A DNA stretch of 46,101 bases from Amycolatopsis rifamycinica (GCF_000695625.1 NZ_JMQI01000031.1:1-46101); one strand, 5' to 3'; positions 1 to 8,072 are shown, numbered from the stretch's first letter. Translations and numbers: made by a program. Notes: generated by a model not told the origin, from the sequence alone.

Positions 1-42
1 CGGGCGGCCCGGCGGGACGGGCCGCGGTCGCCGTGGTGGAGG

Positions 43-81
43 CCGGGCCGGGCGGCGGCTGCGCGGCACCGCCCGGCCCGG
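43..81 (-). terminator. Hairpin terminator after the GH6 cellulase
   Basis: Perfect 13-bp GC-only inverted repeat (arms 43-55 and 69-81, 13-nt loop). It begins 6 nt past the stop codon of the GH6 gene and closes the cellulase operon. There is no clear U-tract, which is common for actinobacterial terminators. Confidence 0.65.
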
Positions 82-86
82 GGTCT

Positions 87-1910
87 TTACTGCACCGGCG
101 GGTAGGCGTTCTGGACCAGCTGCTCGAACTGGGCCTCGAACCACTTGCCGGACAGCGGGGCGTTCGGCAGGGCGCCGGTCAGGTTGCCGCCGTTGGCCTG
201 CTCGGAGCCGTGGAAGGTCGGGTCGCACATCGGGTCCGCGCCCTTGCCTTCGTCGTTCGGGATCTGCTGGCTGGCACCGTCGGACTCACCCGGCGGCTTG
301 ACCCAGACGTAGGCGTCGAAGTGCGCCGCCGGAGCGGCCGTCGGCCGGACGCCCAGACCCGCACCGCTCTGGTTGCACCAGTTGCCGCGGTGCAGCCGCC
401 GGTCGATCCGGCCCGAGTCGACGTAGGCGTCCACGGTGGATCCCGAGGCCCCGGTGGGCCGGGCGGAGCCGCCCCAGCCGTTGCGGGAGGTGTCGACCAG
501 CATGCCGATCCCGCTGGGCAGGCCCGCCGCCACGAACGCGTTGTACATCGCGGTGGCGAACGGGATTTCCGCGAAGTACGGGTTCCACTGGTAGAACTTG
601 GCCGACTTCAGCTGCTGCCCGCCGACGGTCAGGTTCGGGTCGGGCAGGTTCGGCTCGGTCAGCGGCGTGTAGTTGGCCGTCGAGCTGATGAAGCCGTCGA
701 TGCTGTTCACGCCGGCCGTGGTGCCCTGCAGGGTCTGCTTGACCAGGTTGACGAAGGGACCGAAGTTGCTGTCCCAGCCCAGCCACGCCGAGTGCGCGAT
801 GTCCAGGTAGTTGTAGACGTTGGAGATCGCGTGGAGCTTGTTCAGGGCGTACTGGATGCCCTGCGTGTACACCCCGGTGGACTGGGCTTCCGCACAGGTC
901 GCCATCGAGGTGTTCGTGATCAGGTTCGGCAGCGAGTCCGGCTCCACGATCGTCACGATCCGCAGCGGCGCGTACTTCGCGTCGGACAGGATCGACGCGA
1001 TCGGGTCGATGTACTCGCTCTTGTACCGGGCCAGGCCGTTCTGGGAGGCCTTCAGCTCGCCGTTGGACGCCAGCGCCGCGCAGTCGCGGTTGGGCAGGTC
1101 GTAGACGACGACCTGGATGGTCACCGGCGTGCCGCCACTGGCCTGGCTGAGTGCCGCGTCGAGGTGCCCCCGCAGGCCGCGGGCGCTCGACGTGCCTTCG
1201 ATCGCCGCGATCCGGTCCAGCCAGACCGCGGTCGAGGTGTTGGCCACCTTGGCCATCTGGGCGCCGAGCGTGCCGCCCTTGGCCGCGGCCGCCGCGCTCA
1301 CCTGGGACGACCAGTCCGGGTTCACGTACCCCTTCGACCCGACGTACGGGTTCTCCACGTGCGTCCCGGGCTGGGGCGTCGTGGTGACCGTGGTCGGGGT
1401 GGTGGGCGTCGTCGGGGTGGTCGAGGTGGTCGGCGTCGTGGTGACCGTGGTCGGCGTCGTCGGGGTCGTGGTCGTCGGCGTGCCGTCACAGTGGGCACCG
1501 TTGAGCGAGAACGACGTCGGGATGTCGTTCGTGCCCGAGTACGACCCGTTGAAGCCGAAGCTCGCCGTGGCGTTCGAGCCCAGCGACCCGCCCCACGACG
1601 GGTTCTTGGCGCTCACGTGCTTGCCGCTCTGGCTGAACGTGGCGCTCCAGCCCTGCTGCACCTGCTGGTTGCCGCCGAAGTCCCATTCGACGTTCCAGGA
1701 CGAAACGGCGTCGCCCAGGTTCGTCACGGCGATGTTCGCGGTGAAGCCGGTGTCCCACTGGTTGACCGTGTAGGTGACCTTGCAGCCGGTGGCGGCGCCC
1801 GCCGGACTGCCCCCGGCCACCAGCAATCCGGCGGTCATCGCCGCCGCCGTCACCGAGGACGCCACGGCTAACCGCGACTTCCTCTTGGCGGACCAGAATT
1901 CACTCCTCAT
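87..1910 (-). CDS. Secreted GH6 cellulase (cellobiohydrolase type) with N-terminal CBM2
   Basis: Predicted secreted cellulose-degrading enzyme of 607 aa. A signal peptide covers about residues 1-40. A CBM2 cellulose-binding module follows (about 41-141, with the expected flanking Cys43 and Cys141), then a Thr/Pro linker (142-182) and a GH6 domain to the C-terminus. Family motifs are visible: YDLPNRDCAA with Asp276 and VEPDSLPN with Asp325, the expected catalytic acid. The region around WVKPPGESDG holds the second conserved Asp. The ATG at 1908-1910 is preceded by AAGGAG. It is the last gene of the GH48-GH5-GH6 operon, 35 bp after GH5. GH6 enzymes attack from the non-reducing end, complementing GH48. 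Exo rather than endo action is inferred from family and context. Confidence 0.93.
   Translation of the reverse strand: MRSEFWSAKRKSRLAVASSVTAAAMTAGLLVAGGSPAGAATGCKVTYTVNQWDTGFTANIAVTNLGDAVSSWNVEWDFGGNQQVQQGWSATFSQSGKHVSAKNPSWGGSLGSNATASFGFNGSYSGTNDIPTSFSLNGAHCDGTPTTTTPTTPTTVTTTPTTSTTPTTPTTPTTVTTTPQPGTHVENPYVGSKGYVNPDWSSQVSAAAAAKGGTLGAQMAKVANTSTAVWLDRIAAIEGTSSARGLRGHLDAALSQASGGTPVTIQVVVYDLPNRDCAALASNGELKASQNGLARYKSEYIDPIASILSDAKYAPLRIVTIVEPDSLPNLITNTSMATCAEAQSTGVYTQGIQYALNKLHAISNVYNYLDIAHSAWLGWDSNFGPFVNLVKQTLQGTTAGVNSIDGFISSTANYTPLTEPNLPDPNLTVGGQQLKSAKFYQWNPYFAEIPFATAMYNAFVAAGLPSGIGMLVDTSRNGWGGSARPTGASGSTVDAYVDSGRIDRRLHRGNWCNQSGAGLGVRPTAAPAAHFDAYVWVKPPGESDGASQQIPNDEGKGADPMCDPTFHGSEQANGGNLTGALPNAPLSGKWFEAQFEQLVQNAYPPVQ
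1365..1487 (-). repeat. Thr/Pro linker-coding repeats in the GH6 gene
   Basis: Imperfect direct repeats of a short ACC/CCG-rich unit encode the TTTTPTTPTT-type linker between CBM2 and the GH6 catalytic domain. Such runs are prone to length change by slippage. Confidence 0.7.
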
Positions 1911-1945
1911 CGAGTGCGCTCCTTCGTCGTGCGTGGATGGGTGGG

Positions 1946-3523
1946 TCAGGTGGTGCAGGCGGTCGCGCCGACGGCGAAGCCGCCCGGCGTGCCGGTCGAG
2001 GGGCCGTTCGCCTGGATGCCGATCGACACCGAGGCGCCGCCGGCCAGGTCGGGTGCCCAGGAGGGCGCCTTGGCGCTCGCCTGCTGCCCGGTCTGCGTGA
2101 CGGTCGCGCCCCAGCCGCCGGTGATCTGCGTGCCGGACGGCACGGTCCAGCCGAGCGTCCAGTTCTTCAGCGCCGAGCTGCCGGTGTTCTTCACCGTCAC
2201 CGTGGCGACGAAGCCGCCTTGCCAGGTGTTGTCGACGTGGTAGGTGACCGCGCAGCTCGCCGGCGGTGGCGGGTCGGTCGTGCCGCCGCCCGATCCCGAC
2301 GGCGGGATCAGGTACGGCTGCAGGATCGCCTGCTTGGTCTGGTTGACCGTGGTCCAGTCGTCGTTGAGGATGCCGCCGGTGTCCCCGGAGTTCGGGTTCC
2401 ACGACCAGTAGGTGAAGCTCATCCCCGAGGTCCCGGTGCCGCTGTACTTCATCAGTTCCTGCAGCCAGACCTTGTCGCGCGGGTCGGCGAGCGTGGAACC
2501 GAATTCGCCGAGCAGCACGGGCGCGATGTTCTGCTTGTGCAGGTAGCCGAAGAAGTGGTCCCACAGCGCCGGCAGGTTCGCCGGGAAAGCGGGGTCGGAG
2601 AACCACTTCTGGGCGAACACCGACGTCGCGTACTCGTGCGCCGAGTACACCAGCTTGTCCGGCTTGGACAGCCGCACCGGGAACTGCTTCGCCCCGGAGA
2701 GGTTGCCGCCCCACCAGCCGCACTCCGGGTCGCCGGTACCGCTGACGCAGTCGACGCCTTCGACGACGATCAGCCAGTCCGGGTTCGCCGCGAGCACGGC
2801 GTTGCCGGCCCGTTCGGCGGCGAGCCGCCAGTCGGTGGCGGTGTCGCCGCAGCCCCAGCACGCTCCCCCGCCGCCCTGGACGGCGTGCGGTTCGTTGTGC
2901 AGATCCGCGCCGATCACGGTGGGATTGCCCTTGTAGTGCTGGGCGAGCATCGTCCAGTCGGAGATCCAGCGGCTCTCCGGGTAGGCGCCGGTGTACCAGA
3001 GCGGGGACTGCGCGCCGGAGTCCGGCCGGTGCCGGTCCAGCAGCACGCGCATGCCCTTGACGCCGGCGTAGGCGACGATCTTGTCGAGCACCTGCAGCCC
3101 GGTCAGGCCCTGCAGGTCCGGGTTCTGCACCTGGTCGATGCTCACCGGCTTGGACCCGGAGTCGAACAGCTGGTTCGAGTACGGCAGCCGCAGCGTGTTG
3201 TACCCGAGCCCGGCCATCTGGTCGAGCATGTCCTTGTAGTTGCGGCTCCACAGCCCGTGCGGCGCGTAGTTGCCGGTCTCGGCGCCGAACCAGTTGACAC
3301 CGGTCATCCGGACCGGCGCGCCGGTGGCGTCGAACAGCTGGGATCCGGCGGCGTGCCAGAACCCGCTGCCGGTGCCGGAGGCGGCACTTTCACGTGAAAG
3401 TGCCGCTCCCAGGTGGGCACTTTCACGTGAAAGTGCCGGGCCGGGGGCCGCGGTGGCCGGGGACGCCGTGAGAACGGCGCCCCCGACCAGTGCGGCGACC
3501 ACCAGCGAGAGCAGTCGCTTCAT
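1946..3523 (-). CDS. Secreted GH5 endoglucanase with C-terminal CBM2
   Basis: Secreted beta-1,4-glucanase of 525 aa. A signal peptide (about 1-26) is followed by two in-frame copies of the heptapeptide ALSRESA (30-36 and 41-47). A GH5 domain covers about 52-406, with acid/base Glu211 in HNEP and nucleophile Glu340 in LLGEFGS. A short Gly/Pro linker leads to CBM2 (about 424-523). The ATG at 3521-3523 is chosen because AGAGG lies 6 nt upstream; an in-frame TTG lies immediately before it. The gene starts 10 bp after the GH48 stop, so it is very probably cotranscribed and perhaps coupled. The ALSRESA repeats are encoded by inserted palindromic DNA and lie outside the catalytic fold. CBM2 is C-terminal here and N-terminal in the two neighbouring cellulases. 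Confidence 0.93.
   Translation of the reverse strand: MKRLLSLVVAALVGGAVLTASPATAAPGPALSRESAHLGAALSRESAASGTGSGFWHAAGSQLFDATGAPVRMTGVNWFGAETGNYAPHGLWSRNYKDMLDQMAGLGYNTLRLPYSNQLFDSGSKPVSIDQVQNPDLQGLTGLQVLDKIVAYAGVKGMRVLLDRHRPDSGAQSPLWYTGAYPESRWISDWTMLAQHYKGNPTVIGADLHNEPHAVQGGGGACWGCGDTATDWRLAAERAGNAVLAANPDWLIVVEGVDCVSGTGDPECGWWGGNLSGAKQFPVRLSKPDKLVYSAHEYATSVFAQKWFSDPAFPANLPALWDHFFGYLHKQNIAPVLLGEFGSTLADPRDKVWLQELMKYSGTGTSGMSFTYWSWNPNSGDTGGILNDDWTTVNQTKQAILQPYLIPPSGSGGGTTDPPPPASCAVTYHVDNTWQGGFVATVTVKNTGSSALKNWTLGWTVPSGTQITGGWGATVTQTGQQASAKAPSWAPDLAGGASVSIGIQANGPSTGTPGGFAVGATACTT
3381..3437. repeat. Two copies of a palindromic element inside the GH5 gene
   Basis: A perfect 26-bp palindrome (3381-3406) and a perfect 22-bp palindrome (3416-3437) share the arms GGCACTTTCAC and GTGAAAGTGCC. 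Their centres are exactly 33 bp apart, which preserves the reading frame, and each encodes ALSRESA. A related hairpin with the same arm sequence occurs at 26935-26969 after an unrelated gene. This points to a dispersed repeat family and not a sequence made by the cellulase itself. Confidence 0.85.
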
Positions 3524-3533
3524 CAAGTGCCTC

Positions 3534-6452
3534 TCAGCCGAACAGGGCGACGTGCGCGGCGAACGCCGTGGCGATCTCCGACTGCGCCCAGAACCGGTGG
3601 TAGGTGAACGTCGGCGCGGCGCCGCCGTCCAGGTAGGCCTGGACCTTCGGCCACTGCGGGTCGCTCTTGTAGAACGAACGGATCGACAGGAACGTGGAGC
3701 TGGAGTTGATCGCGTCGCCGTTCGGCATCGTGCCCGTCCAGCCCGAGGGCACGTACAGCCCCTGGTCCGTCGAGGCGTTGTACTTGTCGTCGAACCGGTC
3801 GTAGTCCGACCGGGTCTCCGGCACCGCGATGCCCTTGGTGTCGGTGTTCGCCGACAGCGCGTTCAGCAGCTGCTCCCCGACCGTCTTGGCCTGGGCGTTG
3901 CTCGACCCGGACGCGTAGTAGAGCAGCGTCTTGGCGAGCGAGGCCGCGACCCCGACGTCCTGGCTGTAGTTCTTCACCGCGACGTGCAGGCCGGTGTTGG
4001 TCCCCGGGCTGGTGGCGTTCCACGTGTCCGGCGCGCCGCTCCAGGTCAGGTCGGACGGGATCTGGAAGCTCCCGCCGGCACCGACCGTGGTGTTCGCGAT
4101 CGCCCACGGCACCCACTTGTCGAGGATCTTCTTCGCCCGGGCGTCGCCGGTCGCCTGGTAGTACTCGGCGATCCGCTCCATGCCCCAGGTCTGGAAGCCG
4201 AACCACTGGTTGCTCGGCGGGTCGTGCCAGACCGGCTGCCAGTCGTAGTACATCCCGTAGAACGTCGGCGTACCGGCGGGCGGGGTGCTGTACGAGCCGT
4301 CCCAGCTGTTGGTCGCGCCGCCGGCGAGACCGCCTTCGGACGACTGCAGCCACTGCAGGAACTCCATCTGCCGGCTGAGACTGGTCGCCCAGTCCGTCGC
4401 CCCGGTCGCCGAGGTGACCTTCAGCCCCGGGTCGGCCGACAACGCGTACGCGGCCAAGGGGTTCTGGTAACCCTGGTGCGCCGCACCGTCACCGATCCGC
4501 CACGCCCAGGAGCTGGCCGTGTCGGCCGAACCGCCCCAGGCGTAGTACCACGAAATCAGGTAGTGCTCGCTCTCCTTGCCGGTACCGGCCGGGCAGGTCG
4601 CCGCCCCGACGCAGTTGCCGATCTTCTTGTAGTACTTGTCGAACAGCGAGTACCGGAGGTAGTCGCCCATCTTCGAGGCCTTCTTCAGCACGGCCGCGAC
4701 GTCGGCGCTCTTGCCCTGCGCCTGCGCCCACTTCTCGGCCTGGAAGGCCACCTGCACGACGCGGGCGTCCGCGTCGGGCGCGTCGGTGTACTTCCACTGC
4801 TTGGCGTAGGAGGAGTCACCGGTGAACAGGTCGAGGTACCCGTTCTTGCCACCGAACTTCAGCAGGTCGCAGCTCGGCTGCGTGACCGTCTCCCAGACCG
4901 ACTCCTGCGAGCCGCGCTGGAAGGTGTTGATGAACGCCGGCGCGGTGTTCGTGCCGTCCTCGCAGTGGCCGAACTTGTAGATGTTGTCCACGTCCAGCAG
5001 CCAGTGCATGCCGTAGACGTCCGGGTTGCCGTAGGCCGCCTTCAGCTCGGCCGCGATCGGGTCGGACCCGACCGAGACGTTGGGCTGCAGCTGCGACGGG
5101 TACTGCTTCGGGCTCGGGTACTCCGCCGCGTAGGTCGCCGGCTTGCTCGCGTTGTAGCCGGAGTTGCCCGGCTGGTCCGCCGCCGACGGGATCGCGTACG
5201 TCTCGATCGACGTCCACGCCTGGTTGAACGGGGCCCAGTCACCGGTCACCCGGCCGTAGGACGCTTCCAGCCACAGGTAGTAGCTGAACGCCTCCGACGT
5301 CGTCTCGTGCCCGTGGTCGGGCGCCTCGACGATCAGCGTCTCGATCGAGTGGTAGGGCACCAGGATGTTGCCGAACTTGCGGAAGTAGCCGTTGTTCGGG
5401 TCCTTGATCTTGTTGTACTGCGTGAGGAACGCGAGCTGGTAGTCCGAAGTGGACGCCGAGATCTCGTTGACCGCCACGGTGGCCGCGGTGTACCCGCTGC
5501 TGCTCGCGGTGAAGGTCGCGCTCCCCAGCTCGCCCCCGTTGTCGGCGCTGGTGACCGTGACGTTCTGCGGCACGTTCCAGTTCGCCGTGGTGAACGTCAG
5601 GCTCGCCGGGCTCGCGGTCAGGTCGGTGCTCCCGCCCGTCCGCGCGACGGCGACGGTGACCGGGGCCGACGGGGCACCGGCGAGGGAGACGGCGAACGTC
5701 GTCGTGCCGCCCTGCTTGACCTGCGCGGTCGCCGGGGCGGCCACGATCGTCGGCCCGGAGAGGACCTTCACGCTGACCGGGCTGGACGTCGTGCTCGCGC
5801 CCTTGTTGTCGTAGGCCTTGGCGCTGATCGAGTAGGTCCCGGCCGGGACGTTGCCCCAGCTGCCCTCGAACGGTGCCGCGGTGTCGGTGGCCAGCAACGT
5901 GTCACCGGCGTAGAACTCGACCTTGCTGACCGTGCCGTCGCTGTCGGCGGCCGTCGCGGCCAGCGGGACCGTCGCCGGGGCGTAGTACGTGCCGGTCGAA
6001 CTCGGCGAGGTCAGGGTGACCGTCGGCGCCTTGTTGGCCCCGGTGCACGCGGTGCCGTTGACCGAGAAGTCGGTGGGCGGCCGGTTGGCCGAGCCCTTCG
6101 TGCCGTTGAACCCGAAGGACGTGCTGGCCCCGGTGCCGAGGTGGCCGTTGTAGGACAGGTTCGTCGCGGTGACCGCGGCGCCGGACTGCGCGAACGTCGC
6201 GCTCCAGCCCTGCTGGACCTTCTGGCCGTCGAGGAACGTCCAGCCGACCTTCCAGCTGTCGAAGGGGGCTCCGTCGTTGCGCAGCGAGACGTTGGCGGTG
6301 AACCCGCTGTCCCAGTCGTTGGTGGTGTAGGTGACGGAACAGGCGATGTCGGCGCCGAGCGCCGGTGGTGGGGCGACCACCGCGCCCGTGACCGCCAGCA
6401 CGGCCGAGGCCAGTGCCAGCGCACGGACGCGCTTTCGGGGAGAGGAACGCAT
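3534..6452 (-). CDS. Secreted GH48 reducing-end cellobiohydrolase with CBM2 and two Ig-like modules
   Basis: Secreted exocellulase of 972 aa, first gene of the cellulase operon. Order: signal peptide (about 1-33), CBM2 (36-136), an Ig-like Big_9-type module (about 143-231), a second beta-sandwich module rich in Thr/Val (about 234-331), then GH48 (about 338-972). The GH48 signature HETTSEAFSY is present, with Glu387 as the expected catalytic acid. GH48 is the processive reducing-end exocellulase of bacterial cellulase systems, usually paired with GH6 as here. The ATG at 6450-6452 has AAAGGAG 10 nt upstream. Control by CebR is supported by the operator at 6491-6504. Confidence 0.95.
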   Translation of the reverse strand: MRSSPRKRVRALALASAVLAVTGAVVAPPPALGADIACSVTYTTNDWDSGFTANVSLRNDGAPFDSWKVGWTFLDGQKVQQGWSATFAQSGAAVTATNLSYNGHLGTGASTSFGFNGTKGSANRPPTDFSVNGTACTGANKAPTVTLTSPSSTGTYYAPATVPLAATAADSDGTVSKVEFYAGDTLLATDTAAPFEGSWGNVPAGTYSISAKAYDNKGASTTSSPVSVKVLSGPTIVAAPATAQVKQGGTTTFAVSLAGAPSAPVTVAVARTGGSTDLTASPASLTFTTANWNVPQNVTVTSADNGGELGSATFTASSSGYTAATVAVNEISASTSDYQLAFLTQYNKIKDPNNGYFRKFGNILVPYHSIETLIVEAPDHGHETTSEAFSYYLWLEASYGRVTGDWAPFNQAWTSIETYAIPSAADQPGNSGYNASKPATYAAEYPSPKQYPSQLQPNVSVGSDPIAAELKAAYGNPDVYGMHWLLDVDNIYKFGHCEDGTNTAPAFINTFQRGSQESVWETVTQPSCDLLKFGGKNGYLDLFTGDSSYAKQWKYTDAPDADARVVQVAFQAEKWAQAQGKSADVAAVLKKASKMGDYLRYSLFDKYYKKIGNCVGAATCPAGTGKESEHYLISWYYAWGGSADTASSWAWRIGDGAAHQGYQNPLAAYALSADPGLKVTSATGATDWATSLSRQMEFLQWLQSSEGGLAGGATNSWDGSYSTPPAGTPTFYGMYYDWQPVWHDPPSNQWFGFQTWGMERIAEYYQATGDARAKKILDKWVPWAIANTTVGAGGSFQIPSDLTWSGAPDTWNATSPGTNTGLHVAVKNYSQDVGVAASLAKTLLYYASGSSNAQAKTVGEQLLNALSANTDTKGIAVPETRSDYDRFDDKYNASTDQGLYVPSGWTGTMPNGDAINSSSTFLSIRSFYKSDPQWPKVQAYLDGGAAPTFTYHRFWAQSEIATAFAAHVALFG

Positions 6453-6490
6453 GGCTGCGGAACTCCTTTGTCCGTAGGGAGCCAGCGATC

Positions 6491-6504
6491 TGGGAGCGCT
6501 TCCA
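6491..6504 (-). promoter_or_regulatory. CebR operator upstream of the GH48-GH5-GH6 operon
   Basis: TGGGAGCGCTTCCA differs by one base from the palindrome TGGGAGCGCTCCCA, the known CebR/CelR operator of actinobacteria. It lies about 38 nt upstream of the GH48 start, just past the putative -10. Repression lifted by cellobiose or cello-oligomers is inferred from the family. Confidence 0.85.
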
Positions 6505-6511
6505 GGCGCAG

Positions 6512-6541
6512 ACGGTAGCCAGCCGGAAACCTGGATGTAAA
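6512..6541 (-). promoter_or_regulatory. Putative promoter of the cellulase operon
   Basis: On the minus strand TTTACA (6536-6541) and TACCGT (6512-6517) are separated by 18 nt. The CebR box begins 7 nt downstream of the -10, so bound repressor would cover the transcription start. The layout is the same as at cebE. Confidence 0.5.
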
Positions 6542-6679
6542 GAATCGAGTCAGAAGGACACCAGCGCCCGGAACGTCACTTCTGCGCGTCCGGCGAGCGA
6601 CGTCCTACTGAACACTCCTGAACAGCCGCCCCCGATGGTGTGCCGAACACTCTTTCGGCCTAGCGGCTTGGTGACGCAG

Positions 6680-6693
6680 CGTTTCGTGAAACG
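6680..6693. promoter_or_regulatory. Inverted repeat CGTTTC-GT-GAAACG, possible operator
   Basis: Near-palindromic 14-mer with perfect 6-bp arms in non-coding DNA about 230 nt upstream of the GH48 start. No regulator can be assigned. Confidence 0.3.
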
Positions 6694-6797
6694 TTATTTA
6701 GCGCCGAACGTGTACACCTGGGCCGGAGAGCTCCCACCTACCGGGGAATGCCGGCCGGTCGAGCACACTCGGAGTTCATCGCGGCGGGGCGCCCAGG

Positions 6798-6837
6798 TGG
6801 ACGACACGCGTGTCCGGATGGACGACACGCGTGTTCC
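6798..6837. repeat. Direct pair of palindrome-containing units (GACACGCGTGTC)
   Basis: The 16-nt unit beginning TGGACGACACGCGTGT occurs at 6798 and 6819, a 21-nt period. Each copy contains a self-complementary core (6803-6814 and 6825-6834). A partial third copy (GGACACGC) starts at 6841. It lies directly 3' of cebR and could act as its terminator or be a dispersed repeat. Confidence 0.7.
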
Positions 6838-6852
6838 ACCGGACACGCCGGG

Positions 6853-7902
6853 TCAGCTCGAGGCGCGAACCGCCAGGGAGACGGGGAGGACGTGCTGCCG
6901 CGGCTTCAGGTTCTGGTCGTCGAGCAGCCGCATCAGGGTCTCGACCATGGCGTGGACCTGCTCGCGCGGGTCCTGGTGGACCGACGTCAGGGGCGGGTCC
7001 ATGGCCGGCGCGAGGGTGACGTTGTCGTCGAAGCTCACCATCGCGACGTCTTCGGGGACGCGGCGGCCCGCGCCGCCGAGGGTGCGCAGGGCGCCCATCG
7101 CCATCATGTCGCTGGCGACGAACACCGCGTCCAGATCCGGGTGGCGGGCGAGCAGCGCCGACATCGCGTTCGCGCCGCCCGAAAGGGTGAAGTCGGCCTC
7201 TTCGGCCAGGTCGGCGGGGTCGAGCCCGGCGTCGAGGAGGGTCTTGCGCCAGCCGGCGAGGCGGTCGATCGGGGCGCTCTGGTCCTGGGGGCCGGCGATC
7301 GTGGCGATCCGCCGCCGACCGGACGCGACCAGGTGCTCGACCGCCAGCCGGGCGCCACCCTCGTTGTCGAAGTCGACGACGTGCACGCCGCGGCGGATGC
7401 CGGCCGCCTGGCCGCCGAACACCACCGGGATGCGCAGCAGCCGCAGCGCCTTGGGCAGCGGGTCGGCCCGGTGCGGGGCGAACACCAGCGCGCCGTCGAC
7501 GTGGCCGCCCTCGAGGAAGCGGACGGTCCGGCTCAGGTCCTCGCGGATGTCGCTGAAGATCAGCACCATCTGGCGGCCGACGTCGGCGAGCTCCCGGTAG
7601 CCGGCCCGCATGACGGCCGCGCGGTAGGGGTCGTCGAGCAGCCGGGACTCCGGCTCCGACAGCACCACCGCGATCGCCCCGGTGCGGCGCGTGACCAGCG
7701 ACCGAGCCGCCTGGTTCGGGGAATAGCCCAGGTCACGGGCCGCGGCCAGGACTTTCTCCCGCGCCGCCGCACTGACGTACGCGTCGTCGTTCAACGCGCG
7801 CGACGCCGTCGACCGCGACACGCCGGCGAACGCCGCGACGTCCTCCAGTGTCGGCCGTTCTTCATCCCCTGCTCGAGGCCCCACGGCACCGCCCTCGCTC
7901 AC
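6853..7902 (-). CDS. cebR: LacI-family repressor CebR of cellulose/cellobiose genes
   Basis: DNA-binding repressor of 349 aa. The N-terminal helix-turn-helix (about residues 18-38, TLEDVAAFAGVSRSTASRAL) is followed by the LacI hinge (AARDLGYSPNQAARSL) and a periplasmic-binding-like effector domain. I chose GTG 7902 because it leaves the usual short N-terminus and about 350 aa; GTG 7884 is a good alternative, and the open frame extends uselessly further upstream. It lies between the cellulase operon and the cellobiose ABC operon, both carrying CebR-type palindromes. A further box upstream (7952-7965) suggests autoregulation. Cellobiose as effector is known for CebR homologues and inferred here. 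Confidence 0.9.
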   Translation of the reverse strand: MSEGGAVGPRAGDEERPTLEDVAAFAGVSRSTASRALNDDAYVSAAAREKVLAAARDLGYSPNQAARSLVTRRTGAIAVVLSEPESRLLDDPYRAAVMRAGYRELADVGRQMVLIFSDIREDLSRTVRFLEGGHVDGALVFAPHRADPLPKALRLLRIPVVFGGQAAGIRRGVHVVDFDNEGGARLAVEHLVASGRRRIATIAGPQDQSAPIDRLAGWRKTLLDAGLDPADLAEEADFTLSGGANAMSALLARHPDLDAVFVASDMMAMGALRTLGGAGRRVPEDVAMVSFDDNVTLAPAMDPPLTSVHQDPREQVHAMVETLMRLLDDQNLKPRQHVLPVSLAVRASS

Positions 7903-7951
7903 CCACTGCAACTCTGACCGCCTCAGCTTAACGTTCACACCCTGCGGCGTC

Positions 7952-7965
7952 CGGGAGCGCTCCTC
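7952..7965. promoter_or_regulatory. CebR-type box near the cebR start
   Basis: CGGGAGCGCTCCTC shares the core GGGAGCGCTCC with the CebR operator. It lies 50 nt upstream of the cebR start and may mediate autoregulation. Confidence 0.6.
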
Positions 7966-7991
7966 GCAGGAAACACTCCGGTTACGACCTC

Positions 7992-8020
7992 TTGACACCG
8001 GTGAAGCCCCCCAGCAGACT
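7992..8020 (+). promoter_or_regulatory. Putative promoter of cebEFG-bgl
   Basis: TTGACA (7992-7997), 17-nt spacer, CAGACT (8015-8020). The perfect -35 is unusual for this DNA. The expected start lies just before the CebR box at 8031. Confidence 0.65.
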
Positions 8021-8030
8021 CTGCCACACC

Positions 8031-8044
8031 TGGGAGCGCTCCCA
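8031..8044 (+). promoter_or_regulatory. Perfect CebR operator upstream of cebE
   Basis: TGGGAGCGCTCCCA, the exact consensus palindrome, placed 10 nt after the -10 element of the uptake operon. Confidence 0.92.
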
Positions 8045-8060
8045 GATCGGCTCCCAGCAG

Positions 8061-8072
8061 TGAGAGCGCTCA
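8061..8072 (+). promoter_or_regulatory. Second CebR-like box (TGAGAGCGCTCA)
   Basis: Perfect 12-bp palindrome with the central GAGCGCTC of the CebR box, 30 bp (about three helical turns) downstream of the first box. It suggests cooperative binding on one DNA face. Confidence 0.7.

Larger units (their letters stand above)
6453..6852. other. Intergenic region between the cellulase operon and cebR
   Basis: A 400-bp stretch without a supported gene. It holds the GH48 promoter and CebR box (6491-6541), a 14-bp inverted repeat CGTTTC-GT-GAAACG (6680-6693) next to an AT-richer patch, and a repeat pair ending near the 3' end of cebR (6798-6837). Confidence 0.7.

Noticed and set aside
1911..3251. Long minus-strand open frame joined to the GH6 gene (1054 codons in total)
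   Set aside because: The upstream part is a shadow of the GH5 gene in another frame, low-complexity and Arg-rich. The true start has a signal peptide and AAGGAG at 1910.
3270..6518. Plus-strand 1082-codon open frame opposite GH48 and similar long frames elsewhere
   Set aside because: Arg/Gly/Val-rich translations with no domain, opposite genes with clear families. Typical antisense frames in high-GC DNA.
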